The notes: generated by a model from the letters alone, not told the origin. 11,405 nucleotides of DNA from an uncultured Eubacterium sp. (GCA_945979635.1 CAMFPZ010000014.1:1-11405), one strand, 5' to 3'; positions 1 through 6,869 are shown, numbered from the stretch's first letter. Translations and numbers: made by a program.

Positions 1-45
1 ACACAAGGAGTATCGTCGGCAGCGTCAGATGTGTATAAGAGACAG
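1..45 (+). other. Residual Illumina Nextera adapter (not genomic)
   Basis: Bases 1-4 (ACAC) match the end of the P5 flow-cell primer. Bases 5-12 (AAGGAGTA) match a standard Nextera i5 index. Bases 13-26 (TCGTCGGCAGCGTC) are the Nextera Read 1 adapter, and bases 27-45 (AGATGTGTATAAGAGACAG) are the Tn5 mosaic end. All four parts lie in the exact order of a library molecule. This is untrimmed library sequence at a contig end, not a transposon of the organism. Genomic sequence starts at 46. Confidence 0.98.
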
Positions 46-46
46 G

Positions 47-172
47 GTTTTATGCCTCGTTTTGGGTGCGTTTGGAATAGCAAATATGTGGCTTGCCGTA
101 TTTGCAGATGTCGGAGTTATGGTGATTGCTGTGCTGAATTCAATTCGTACTTTGAATTCGAAGAAAATTTAA
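47..172 (+). CDS. Heavy-metal P1B-type ATPase, C-terminal end (partial)
   Basis: The open frame runs from the contig edge to TAA at 170-172 and gives about 41 residues. It reads through GAFGIANMWLAVFADVGVM and then AVLNSIRTLNSKKI. The M-W-L-A-V-F-A-D-V-G block followed by AVLN-x-x-R is the typical last transmembrane segment and tail of CadA/ZntA/CopA-like metal-exporting P-type ATPases. The metal cannot be told, because the metal-binding CPx motif, the phosphorylation DKTG and the N-terminal domain all lie upstream of the contig. The 5' part is missing only because the contig ends here, so this is not a pseudogene. I am confident of the family and have no basis for a gene symbol. Confidence 0.85.
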   Translation, partial: VLCLVLGAFGIANMWLAVFADVGVMVIAVLNSIRTLNSKKI

Positions 173-193
173 GAAATATTTTTTTGTAAATGC

Positions 194-222
194 TTGATAA
201 AATAATGACAAGGTATTATTAT
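194..222 (+). promoter_or_regulatory. Sigma-A-type promoter for the AI-2E family gene
   Basis: TTGATA (194-199) and TATTAT (217-222) are separated by exactly 17 bp, about 70 bp before the TTG start at 291. A second TATTAT at 214-219 would give a poor 14-bp spacer. The surrounding 173-290 region is AT-rich and holds nothing else recognisable. Confidence 0.6.
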
Positions 223-290
223 ATAAGTGTCGATTGATTAAATGTTGATGATTTATAAAAGTAATATGGATTTACAAAGGAGATAAAGGA

Positions 291-1460
291 TTGAATAAGG
301 TAGAAAAAAAGCGTGCCTTTCTAATAAATTTTGCCTTTGCGGCATTGATTTTGGCATTAGCGTTCGTATTTTTGAAATACTTTTTTTGGATTACAGCACC
401 GTTTGTACTGTCATTCTTCTTTGCTGTTGTGCTCCAAAAGCCGTTGAGATTTTTGGATAAAAAAACGAAGAATAAGGCTCATTCCTTTTTCTCAATATTG
501 CTCGTAATTCTTTCTATTTGTGTAATAATCGTTCCGGCTTCGTTCATCGTCGCTTCAATTATCGGAAAAATAGGCGAATTTGCAGCTTATCTTATAGACC
601 AGCTTCGCGATGTTTCGACATTTCTTGCTACTATCGAAAATTGGATTTTGGACACGGTTGACTTTTTGCCGAAGCATATTTATGATTCGGTCAGCGTGCA
701 AATAACCGATTGGTTTACTAAACTTCAACCGTCTGCGAACGAGGGTACAGCCGCTTCATCGGCATTGCTTTCTAATATTGATTTTTCGAGTATTACGGAA
801 AAGCTTACCTCCGGTGTTACCGGTGTGTATTCTGCCCTTAAGGGTGTTCCGTCGGTCGTTATCGGCCTTGTTATCGGAGTTGTTGCGTGGATTTTGTTTA
901 CAAAGGATTATGATTATATCGTAGCCTTTATTAAACGCCAGCTCCCTGATGATAAGAAAAATATTCTCGGTGACCTAAAGCATTTATTCTCGAAGACAGT
1001 GCTTACTATGTTTAAGGCATATGGAATTATTATGCTCATAACCTTCAGCGAACTTCTTTTGGGCTTTACTATTCTTCGCACAACGGGAATTATGGTGAAC
1101 AACTATTTTGTTCTCATCGCCGCATTAATCGCAGTATTCGATATATTACCTGTTGCAGGCTCCGGCGGCGTTTTGATTCCGTGGGCGTTGTTTTCGGTCG
1201 TTACCGGAAATATTAAACAGGCTGTCGGCTTAGTCATAATTTATGTTATTATCACGGTTATTCGTCAGTATATAGAGCCAAAGATTGTAGGAGATACTCT
1301 CGGTGTTCATCCGATAGTAACCCTTATGGGATTGTATTTCGGACTGAAGCTGTTCGGATTTATAGGAATGTTCCTCGTTCCGCTGACCATTATGACCCTA
1401 AAGGCATTTAATGATGCCGGTCGTATTAATCTTTGGAAGAACGATGTTGAGAGAAATTGA
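291..1460 (+). CDS. AI-2E family transporter / YtvI-like membrane protein
   Basis: 389 residues, a normal length for the AI-2E/PerM/YtvI superfamily of polytopic membrane proteins. Hydrophobic segments start near residues 10-48 and 68-95, and a cluster fills the C-terminal half. The family signatures are near the C-terminus: LPVAGSGGVLIPW, then IEPKIVG at residues 328-334 with the following GVHPIVTLMGLYFGLKLFG. The start is TTG at 291, set 8 nt after AAAGGAG (276-282). The gene is monocistronic: a promoter lies at 194-222 and a terminator at 1487-1523. Family members have been linked to autoinducer-2 or ion export, and the YtvI branch to sporulation. Which substrate applies here cannot be read from the sequence. 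The general family is sure; the YtvI subfamily is likely from the C-terminal motif. Confidence 0.88.
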   Translation: MNKVEKKRAFLINFAFAALILALAFVFLKYFFWITAPFVLSFFFAVVLQKPLRFLDKKTKNKAHSFFSILLVILSICVIIVPASFIVASIIGKIGEFAAYLIDQLRDVSTFLATIENWILDTVDFLPKHIYDSVSVQITDWFTKLQPSANEGTAASSALLSNIDFSSITEKLTSGVTGVYSALKGVPSVVIGLVIGVVAWILFTKDYDYIVAFIKRQLPDDKKNILGDLKHLFSKTVLTMFKAYGIIMLITFSELLLGFTILRTTGIMVNNYFVLIAALIAVFDILPVAGSGGVLIPWALFSVVTGNIKQAVGLVIIYVIITVIRQYIEPKIVGDTLGVHPIVTLMGLYFGLKLFGFIGMFLVPLTIMTLKAFNDAGRINLWKNDVERN

Positions 1461-1486
1461 TGTATAGTTCTACAAAATATTATGCT

Positions 1487-1523
1487 ATAACGGCTTTGCA
1501 TTTGGTAAAGTCGTTATTTTTTT
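1487..1523 (+). terminator. Rho-independent terminator after the AI-2E family gene
   Basis: An 11-bp stem (1487-1497 with 1507-1517, one G-U pair, 9-nt loop) is followed by a T run ending at 1523. It sits 27 nt after the stop codon at 1460 and just before the next promoter. Confidence 0.88.
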
Positions 1524-1542
1524 GCTTTTTTCGAAATTATGC

Positions 1543-1571
1543 TTGATTATCGTTATTCTTTGTGTTAATAT
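1543..1571 (+). promoter_or_regulatory. Promoter of the ACT-hom-lysC operon
   Basis: TTGATT (1543-1548), a 17-bp spacer, then TAATAT (1566-1571). Transcription would begin near 1578, leaving a leader of about 46 nt before the ATG at 1624. This placement shows that any in-frame start at 1522 lies upstream of the transcript. The leader is too short for a lysine riboswitch or T-box. Confidence 0.7.
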
Positions 1572-1623
1572 AGAAAAGTGTTTTTCACAGCAATACAACT
1601 GTCCGCGGGTGGTGTACACAACA

Positions 1624-2052
1624 ATGGGAAAGATTAATTATCTTTTAGTGGATATGTCGATATTGCCCGATGTGTATACTAGGGTAATAAAGGCTAAGGG
1701 CTATTTGCAGTCGGGCGAGGCATCAAACGCATCGCAGGCGGCAAAGATGGCAGGAATATCCCGTTCGGCATACTATAAATATAAGGACAAAATATTTGAG
1801 TACAGCGAACAGGGCGATGATGCAAGAACAATTAATGCAAAGCTTCGCGACAATGCAGGAGTTTTGAGCTCGGTTATGAACGAGCTTTATATGGCAGGGG
1901 CAAATATCCTTGCGATGAACCAAAGCATTCCTGTAAACGATATTGCTGATGTATCAATAACCGTTAGCTTTTCCGATAAGGAAGTAATAAACGACGGATT
2001 AGAAGAAAAAATAAAGAATATCAGCGGAGTAATTTCGGCTGAAATGGTATAG
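1624..2052 (+). CDS. ACT domain protein, UPF0735/PheB-like
   Basis: 142 residues from ATG at 1624. The family normally starts just before a YYLV/YLLV-x-x-x-ILP segment, and MGKINYLLVDMSILPD fits. Residues about 36-58 (ASQAAKMAGISRSAYYKYKD) form a short helix-turn-helix-like segment characteristic of UPF0735. Residues about 69-142 form an ACT domain (NAGVLSSVMNELYMAGANIL, then a V-S-I-T-V strand). The frame is open back to 1522 and those extra 34 residues mimic a signal peptide, but they overlap the promoter at 1543-1571 and so cannot be translated from it. The ribosome site is weak (GGGTGG at 1607-1612). The next gene's SD overlaps the stop codon, so translation is probably coupled to hom. 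ACT domains usually bind amino acids, so a role as allosteric or transcriptional sensor of Thr, Met or Lys is inference. In Bacillus the relative is PheB, next to pheA. Confidence 0.85.
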   Translation: MGKINYLLVDMSILPDVYTRVIKAKGYLQSGEASNASQAAKMAGISRSAYYKYKDKIFEYSEQGDDARTINAKLRDNAGVLSSVMNELYMAGANILAMNQSIPVNDIADVSITVSFSDKEVINDGLEEKIKNISGVISAEMV

Positions 2053-2062
2053 GAGGAATAAT

Positions 2063-3280
2063 ATGAAGGTTGCAGTGATGGGCTACGGAACAGTAGGCTC
2101 CGGTGTTGTTGAGGTTATCGAAACCCATAATAAGAGCATTGCAAACCGCACCGGCGGCGAGATATTAGAGGTTAGTCATATTCTTGATTTGCGTGATTTT
2201 CCGGGTGATGAGCACGAGGATTTGTTTACAAAGGACTTCAATGATATTTTGAACGACGAGGATGTAATGGTAGTTGCAGAAACAATGGGCGGGGTTAATC
2301 CGGCTTATGATTTCACAATGAAGCTTATTGAGTCGGGAAAGAGCGTAGTGACCTCGAATAAGGAACTCGTTGCTCAAAAGGGATTAGAACTTCTCGAGGC
2401 GGCAGAAAGAAATGGTGTAAACTATCTTTTTGAGGCAAGCGTTGGCGGCGGAATTCCTATTATTCGTCCTATGGCACAATGCCTTAGTGCAAACAATATC
2501 GAGGGCGTTGCAGGCATTCTCAACGGTACAACAAACTTTATTCTTACAAAAATGATTGAGGACGGTATGACCTTTGAGGAGGCACTTAAGCTTGCTCAGG
2601 ATAATGGCTATGCCGAAAAAGACCCGACTGCCGACATTGAGGGATTTGATGCTTGCCGTAAGGTTTGCATTCTTGCTTCTCTTGCGTTCGGAAAGCATGT
2701 TTATCCTAATCAGGTTCGTGCAGAGGGTATTACAAAAATCACTTTAGAGGATGTTTCTTATGTTTCCTCGGCTAATGGCGTAATCAAGCTTTTGGGCCAA
2801 ATAAAGAAGATTGATGATGATTCTATTGCTGCATTCGTAAGTCCCGCCATTGTTTTTAATGGTTCACAGCTTGCGAGTGTAAATGGTGTATTTAATGCTA
2901 TTCTTGTTCGCGGCGACGCCGTTGGAGATGTTTGCTTCTATGGTCCCGGTGCAGGAAAGCTTCCTACAGCCTCTGCGGTTGTTGCCGATATGGTTGATTG
3001 TGCTGTTCATGTTGACAGAAGAAAAACCTTTGGTTGGGGCGAGGGTGCAGAGGATTATGTTGTTGACGAAAAGACAGTGCTTAAAATGCCGTTTTATGTT
3101 CGTGCAAAGGCAGGCTGCGGCGAGATTATGGCACGATTCAATGATGTAAAATTCCTGAATCGTAAGGGACAGCCTTCTGATGAGGTTGCCTTCATAACCG
3201 ACAGTATGACAGAGAATGAGCTTACATCAAAGCTTGAGAATATGGATGTTATCAATATAATCAAGGTAACAGATTATTAA
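2063..3280 (+). CDS. hom: Homoserine dehydrogenase
   Basis: 405 residues. It catalyses NAD(P)H-dependent reduction of aspartate semialdehyde to homoserine, the branch point to Thr and Met, in the cytoplasm. The N-terminal Rossmann motif GYGTVGSG is at residues 7-14. TSNKELVA carries Lys100 and the GYAEKDPTADIEGFDACRK block ends with Lys200; these two lysines match the conserved catalytic pair of the family. GGGIPII (128-134) and LNGTTNFILTKM (153-164) are also present, as is GPGAGKLPTASAVV near 294-307. Residues about 340-405 form the regulatory ACT domain expected in feedback-inhibited enzymes, slightly short compared with the roughly 430-residue norm. The start is fixed by AGGAGG (2051-2056), which overlaps the stop codon of the ACT gene, 6 nt before the ATG. 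It is followed 26 nt later by lysC, the first enzyme of the same pathway. Confidence 0.97.
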   Translation: MKVAVMGYGTVGSGVVEVIETHNKSIANRTGGEILEVSHILDLRDFPGDEHEDLFTKDFNDILNDEDVMVVAETMGGVNPAYDFTMKLIESGKSVVTSNKELVAQKGLELLEAAERNGVNYLFEASVGGGIPIIRPMAQCLSANNIEGVAGILNGTTNFILTKMIEDGMTFEEALKLAQDNGYAEKDPTADIEGFDACRKVCILASLAFGKHVYPNQVRAEGITKITLEDVSYVSSANGVIKLLGQIKKIDDDSIAAFVSPAIVFNGSQLASVNGVFNAILVRGDAVGDVCFYGPGAGKLPTASAVVADMVDCAVHVDRRKTFGWGEGAEDYVVDEKTVLKMPFYVRAKAGCGEIMARFNDVKFLNRKGQPSDEVAFITDSMTENELTSKLENMDVINIIKVTDY

Positions 3281-3306
3281 TATAAACAATACTTAAGGAG
3301 GAAATT

Positions 3307-4515
3307 ATGGCACTTATAGTACAAAAATTCGGTGGCTCATCTGTTGCAAATGCCGAGCGAGTAATGAATGTTGCGAGAATTGTAACAGAGACCTATAAGC
3401 AGGGCAATGATGTTGTGGTTGTTGTTTCTGCACAGGGCGATACAACTGATGACCTTATTGCAAAGGCACAGGAGATTAACCCGACAGCAAAGAATAGAGA
3501 AATGGATCAGCTTCTTGCGGCAGGCGAGCAAATTTCAATCTCACTTCTTGCTATGGCTATTGAATCTCTCGGATTTCCTGTTATCAGCCTTTTGGGTTGG
3601 CAGGCAGGATTTAATACAAATTCTGTTTACAGTGCTGCAAGAATCAAGAATATCAAGCCTAACCGACTTCAGGCAGAGCTTGCAAGACATAATATTTGTG
3701 TTGTTGCCGGCTTTCAGGGTATTAATCGTTATGACGACCTTACCACTCTGGGCAGAGGCGGCTCCGATACTTCTGCAGTTGCTATTGCGGCAGCTTTACA
3801 CGCTGATAAATGCCAAATTTTTACAGACGTTGAGGGCGTATATACAGCCGATCCAAGAAAGGTCGAGAACGCTCGTAAGCTTAAGGAAATAACCTATGAT
3901 GAGATGCTTGAGCTTGCTACTCTCGGAGCACAGGTGCTCAATAACCGTTCGGTAGAAATGGCAAAAAAATATTCAGTAGAGCTTGAGGTTCTTTCATCAC
4001 TTAACCCGATTCCGGGTACAATCGTTAAGGAGGTAGCAAAAATGGAAAAAATGTTAATTAGAGGCGTAACAAAGGATACAGATGTGGCTCTCGTTTCAGT
4101 CCTCGGAGTAAAGGATAATCCGGGTGTTGCGTTCAATATATTCTCGAAGCTTTCACAGAGAAATATCAATGTTGATATTATTCTTCAGTCATTCGGCAGA
4201 GACGGCACAAAGGATATTGTATTCACAGTAAACAAGGATAACGGACCAAAGGCTGTTGAGCTTTTGAGCGAATCCTCACATCTTCAGGATGCAAGAATTG
4301 TTTGCGATACCTCTGTTGCAAAGGTTTCTATCGTAGGTGCAGGTATGGAATCTCATCCCGGTACGGCAACCTCTATGTTCGAGGCTCTTTATGAAAGAAA
4401 TATCAATATTAAGATGATTTCTACATCTGAAATTAAGATTTCTGTTATCATCGACGCAGAGGACGCTGACATAGCCGTCAGTGCAGTACACAACAAGTTT
4501 ATCCCGAACGACTGA
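3307..4515 (+). CDS. lysC: Aspartate kinase (aspartokinase II type)
   Basis: 402 residues. It phosphorylates aspartate with ATP, the committed step to Lys, Thr and Met. The kinase domain (1-240) has KFGGSSV (7-13), GRGGSDTSAVA (149-159) and FTDVEGVYTADPR (172-184). Two ACT domains follow (about 260-335 and 340-400), including the FSKLSQRNINVDIILQS and FEALYERNINIKMISTS helices typical of the lysine/threonine-sensing monofunctional enzyme. The start is supported by AAGGAGG (3295-3301), 5 nt upstream of ATG. An internal SD and ATG at codon 246 probably produce a second, 157-residue beta polypeptide (see separate entry), as in Bacillus subtilis LysC. The gene is last in the operon and a terminator follows at 4541-4594. 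The upstream gap is too short for an L-box riboswitch, so control is probably allosteric. Confidence 0.97.
   Translation: MALIVQKFGGSSVANAERVMNVARIVTETYKQGNDVVVVVSAQGDTTDDLIAKAQEINPTAKNREMDQLLAAGEQISISLLAMAIESLGFPVISLLGWQAGFNTNSVYSAARIKNIKPNRLQAELARHNICVVAGFQGINRYDDLTTLGRGGSDTSAVAIAAALHADKCQIFTDVEGVYTADPRKVENARKLKEITYDEMLELATLGAQVLNNRSVEMAKKYSVELEVLSSLNPIPGTIVKEVAKMEKMLIRGVTKDTDVALVSVLGVKDNPGVAFNIFSKLSQRNINVDIILQSFGRDGTKDIVFTVNKDNGPKAVELLSESSHLQDARIVCDTSVAKVSIVGAGMESHPGTATSMFEALYERNINIKMISTSEIKISVIIDAEDADIAVSAVHNKFIPND
4027..4044 (+). promoter_or_regulatory. Internal RBS and in-frame start for the LysC beta subunit
   Basis: AAGGAGG (4027-4033) lies 8 nt before ATG (4042-4044) inside lysC, in the same frame at codon 246. 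Translation from here to the stop at 4515 gives a 157-residue protein made only of the two ACT domains. B. subtilis aspartokinase II is an alpha2beta2 enzyme whose beta chain comes from an in-frame start at the equivalent codon. The match in position and the perfect SD make this more than chance, although a Lys-Glu-Val coding run (GTTAAGGAGGTA) also yields the SD. Confidence 0.75.
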
Positions 4516-4540
4516 TTTTCTGCATAATTTTAATATCCAA

Positions 4541-4594
4541 AATGACCGTATAGACATTGTCGAATTCTCGACTTTGCGATACGGTCGTTTTTTT
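4541..4594 (+). terminator. Two-part rho-independent terminator after lysC
   Basis: An outer 11-bp stem (AATGACCGTAT, 4541-4551, with ATACGGTCGTT, 4579-4589, one G-U) encloses an inner hairpin (GTCGA 4559-4563 with TCGAC 4568-4572, loop ATTC). A T run extends to 4594. This is larger than a usual terminator, and it ends the ACT-hom-lysC operon. Confidence 0.85.
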
Positions 4595-4620
4595 ATGATA
4601 CAATGTATTTTGTTTTTCTA

Positions 4621-4649
4621 TTGACTTTTTTATCGTTTTATGGTATTGT
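4621..4649 (+). promoter_or_regulatory. Promoter of the TetR-envelope-ABC operon
   Basis: TTGACT (4621-4626), a 17-bp spacer, then TATTGT (4644-4649). The expected transcript start is near 4656, inside the palindrome at 4649-4678. No terminator is visible until 9732-9759, so this promoter probably serves the whole 5-kb gene set. Confidence 0.72.
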
Positions 4650-4678
4650 GTAACAAAGGATATATAACGAGTGTTACA
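4649..4678 (+). promoter_or_regulatory. Palindrome over the promoter: likely TetR operator
   Basis: TGTAACA (4649-4655) and TGTTACA (4672-4678) are perfect inverted repeats separated by 16 bp. An inner TATATA (4661-4666) shares the same centre of symmetry. The left arm touches the last base of the -10 box and the palindrome covers the predicted transcript start, 33 bp before the TetR start codon. This is the usual geometry for autorepression by a TetR dimer or dimer pair. Binding is inferred, not shown. Confidence 0.62.
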
Positions 4679-4711
4679 TATCAAGTGATTTTTAAAGAAG
4701 GAAGTGATTGC

Positions 4712-5311
4712 TTGCCGCCGAAAGCGAAATTTACAAGAGAAGAAATTATTGCTGCTGCTTTGGAGGTTGCACGAGAAAAGGGAATAGGAGCAATAACGGC
4801 TCGTGAGGTCGGACGATATCTGGGTACCTCGTCATCGCCTGTATTTGTTGCATTTAACAATATGGATGAGCTTGTCGAGTGTGTTCACAATGCGGCTGTG
4901 GAGGAATATAGTAATTATATAGCCGATGCCGTTAATTTTACTCCTGCATTTAAGCAGTTCGGATTTCGTATGATTGAATATGCAAGGCAACAACCGAATT
5001 TGTTTATGTCCGTTTGTATTATGAGCAATCCCGAACGGGATTATGAAACGATGTTAATGAATATGCCTAAAGCTGATTTTTGTGTTAAAACAATAATGCA
5101 GCAGACAGGCTATGATGAAGAAAAATCAAAAATGATATTTAAGCAGGTGCTTCTCACAGGACTCGGAATTGCCTTTATGGTATCGTCAAAAATGTGTTCG
5201 TTCAGCGATGACGATTTGAATGTATATCTCGGAATGGCATATCAGGGAACAATACTTGCAATAAATAATCTTCAAAAGGAAGCATATTCCGTACTTCCGC
5301 ATAAAAAATAA
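4712..5311 (+). CDS. TetR/AcrR family transcriptional regulator
   Basis: 199 residues from TTG at 4712, which lies 7 nt after AAGGAAG (4698-4704). The protein opens with MPPKAKFTREEIIAAALEVA, the usual beginning of this regulator group. An in-frame ATG at 4640 was rejected because it precedes the -10 box. The N-terminal DNA-binding domain covers residues 1-50, with the helix-turn-helix at about 28-47 (ITAREVGRYLGTSSSPVFVAF). The remaining 150 residues form the variable ligand/dimer domain and give no clue to the inducer. Being the first gene of the operon, behind a palindrome that overlaps its promoter, it most likely represses itself and the envelope and ABC genes downstream until a membrane-active ligand is bound. 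The family is sure; the targets are inferred. Confidence 0.93.
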   Translation: MPPKAKFTREEIIAAALEVAREKGIGAITAREVGRYLGTSSSPVFVAFNNMDELVECVHNAAVEEYSNYIADAVNFTPAFKQFGFRMIEYARQQPNLFMSVCIMSNPERDYETMLMNMPKADFCVKTIMQQTGYDEEKSKMIFKQVLLTGLGIAFMVSSKMCSFSDDDLNVYLGMAYQGTILAINNLQKEAYSVLPHKK

Positions 5312-5333
5312 TCAATAGAAAAAGGTGAAAATT

Positions 5334-6023
5334 ATGAAAAAAACAAAGGGTATTTTATGGGGGCTTGCAGTAATCGCTCTCGGTATTATTTGGGGATTGA
5401 ACCAAGGTGGTCTGATTAATGTTCGTCTCTTTGACGGTTGGTGGACCTTGTTCATTATAGTGCCGTCATTCATTTCTCTCATTACAGACAAGGATAAAAC
5501 AGGAAGCTTAATCGGGCTTTGTATTGGTCTGGTGCTTCTGGCAGGAAACTATTTCGATATTTGGAATTACAGGGAATACCTTCTTCCTTTAGTAGTAATT
5601 ATTATCGGTGTTGTAATAATTTTTAATACAGTTAATACAAAGAAAATTAAAAATGATAATTCCGAATTTGTTATGAATGAAACGCAGGTACCTGTTTCTG
5701 AAACCGGTCAGGAATATTATGCAAGCTTTACCGGTCAGACCTATCAGTTTAATAACGGCTTTGCCGGAGGAAAATTCAGTGCATCATTCGGTGCATTGAA
5801 GCTTGATATTCGTAACGCAGATATTGTTGATAACTGCGTAGTAAATACATCAGCCACCTTCGGAGGAGTTGAGATTCTTGTGCCGCAGAATGTAAAAGTA
5901 ATCGCAAAATCAAATTCGGTTTTCGGGGGAACATCCGATAAGTCGAATAAGAGCCTTCCTGCTGATGCAAAAACAATTTATATAAACTCAACTAATCTAT
6001 TCGGAGGAACCGATATAAAATGA
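5334..6023 (+). CDS. LiaF-like four-TM membrane protein
   Basis: 229 residues. Four hydrophobic segments sit at about residues 6-26, 36-51, 57-74 and 82-100, arranged as two hairpins like the LiaI/LiaF N-terminal domain. A linker follows, then a beta-rich C-terminal domain (145-229) with the repeated F-G-G/FG motifs FGALKLDIR, FGGVEILVPQNVKVIAKS, VFGGTSDKS and LFGGTD that mark LiaF-like 'cell wall-active antibiotic response' domains. The ATG at 5334 is preferred over an in-frame GTG at 5325, because that GTG is part of the AAAGGTG ribosome site (5320-5326). In Bacillus, LiaF holds the LiaS kinase inactive until the envelope is stressed. Here there is no adjacent two-component system and a TetR gene is upstream instead. 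The stop codon overlaps the next ATG (ATGA), so the two are translationally coupled. Confidence 0.8.
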   Translation: MKKTKGILWGLAVIALGIIWGLNQGGLINVRLFDGWWTLFIIVPSFISLITDKDKTGSLIGLCIGLVLLAGNYFDIWNYREYLLPLVVIIIGVVIIFNTVNTKKIKNDNSEFVMNETQVPVSETGQEYYASFTGQTYQFNNGFAGGKFSASFGALKLDIRNADIVDNCVVNTSATFGGVEILVPQNVKVIAKSNSVFGGTSDKSNKSLPADAKTIYINSTNLFGGTDIK

Positions 6024-6835
6024 ACAATAAATTAGCAAAGGGCATTAATATTGTTGCAAAAGTATTTGCTGTTTTGCTGATAGTCTCGATAATCAGCGGA
6101 ATTGTTGAAGCATGCTTCGGTATTGGCAAAAGCCTTTTCGATAAAAAAGAAAAGCCGAAAACCTCTGCTTCTCAACAGCTTTCAGGCAGCTCGCAGGTTG
6201 ATGATGATGCAAAGCTTGTGCTTGATTTAATAGCAACAGAGGTTAAAATAACGCTCGGTGATGCATTTTCATACAATACCGATAATGAATATATCCGAGT
6301 AAAGAATAATAATAACAGCATTGAAATTATTGAAAACGAGCATAGAACAACAGATATTACACATCTTAATATTGTGCTCCCGAAGGATATTGTGTTCGCA
6401 TCATTTAATTTAGATGCAGGTGCAGGAAATATCAGTATTGAAGGACTGAAATGCCGAAATGCAGATATTGACCTCGGTGCAGGAAATGTCGTAATAGACG
6501 ATGTTGAGATTTCGGCAAATGCCGATATTGACGCAGGTGCAGGCGACTTCACCATAAGAAACGGATTACTGAATAATCTCGATTTTGATATGGGAATGGG
6601 TGAAGCTGAAATAAATGCTGTTCTTTTTGGTAATTCGTCGCTTGACTGCGGAGTAGGAAATCTTACTCTGAATGTAAATGCTCCGTTCGATGATTATACT
6701 ATTAATGTTGAAAAAGGAATTGGCACTGTAAGCATAAATGATCAAAGACTAACCGCAGACAGTATGCTCGGTAACGGTAGCAACAGAATTGAAATCAGCG
6801 GCGGATTGGGTAATATAACGGCTACATTTGGATAA
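6020..6835 (+). CDS. Membrane-anchored DUF4097-like beta-repeat protein
   Basis: 271 residues with one N-terminal membrane segment (about 11-36), a basic/Ser-rich linker (41-60) and an outside domain. Residues 131-220 contain four and a half repeats of 19-20 residues, each starting with a hydrophobic-D-x-G-x-G motif: LDAGAGNISI, IDLGAGNVVI, IDAGAGDFTI, FDMGMGEAEI and LDCGVGNLTL. Similar GIGTVSI and GLGNITATF turns follow near 233 and 262. This is the pattern of DUF4097/adhesin-like beta-solenoid proteins. The ATG overlaps the LiaF-like stop codon by 4 nt (ATGA), pointing to a coupled pair that may interact. The N-terminus has no lipobox, so it is probably an uncleaved anchor. Function is unknown; an envelope-stress sensing or scaffolding part is inference from the neighbours. 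Confidence 0.75.
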   Translation: MNNKLAKGINIVAKVFAVLLIVSIISGIVEACFGIGKSLFDKKEKPKTSASQQLSGSSQVDDDAKLVLDLIATEVKITLGDAFSYNTDNEYIRVKNNNNSIEIIENEHRTTDITHLNIVLPKDIVFASFNLDAGAGNISIEGLKCRNADIDLGAGNVVIDDVEISANADIDAGAGDFTIRNGLLNNLDFDMGMGEAEINAVLFGNSSLDCGVGNLTLNVNAPFDDYTINVEKGIGTVSINDQRLTADSMLGNGSNRIEISGGLGNITATFG

Positions 6836-6869
6836 ACAAAATTATTATATGAAGAGGAAATTATAGATT

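Noticed and set aside
27..45. Tn5 mosaic end as evidence of a native transposon
   Set aside because: It is directly preceded by the Illumina adapter, index and P5 end, so it comes from library preparation.
136..185. Hairpin GAATTCAA/TTGAATTC with a later T run as a terminator of the P-type ATPase gene
   Set aside because: The stem (136-143 with 152-159) lies within the coding sequence and the T run (179-185) is 20 nt away, so it does not have terminator geometry.
3281..3306. Lysine riboswitch or T-box upstream of lysC
   Set aside because: The intergenic gap is only 26 nt, and the operon leader is about 46 nt, both far too short.
2883..3892. Extra + strand frames inside hom (2883-3149) and lysC (3407-3892)
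   Set aside because: They overlap strongly supported genes in another frame and resemble no family.
4640..4711. N-terminal extension of TetR from ATG 4640
   Set aside because: The ATG lies ahead of the -10 box and lacks a ribosome site; TTG 4712 has AAGGAAG at the right distance and gives the family-typical N-terminus.
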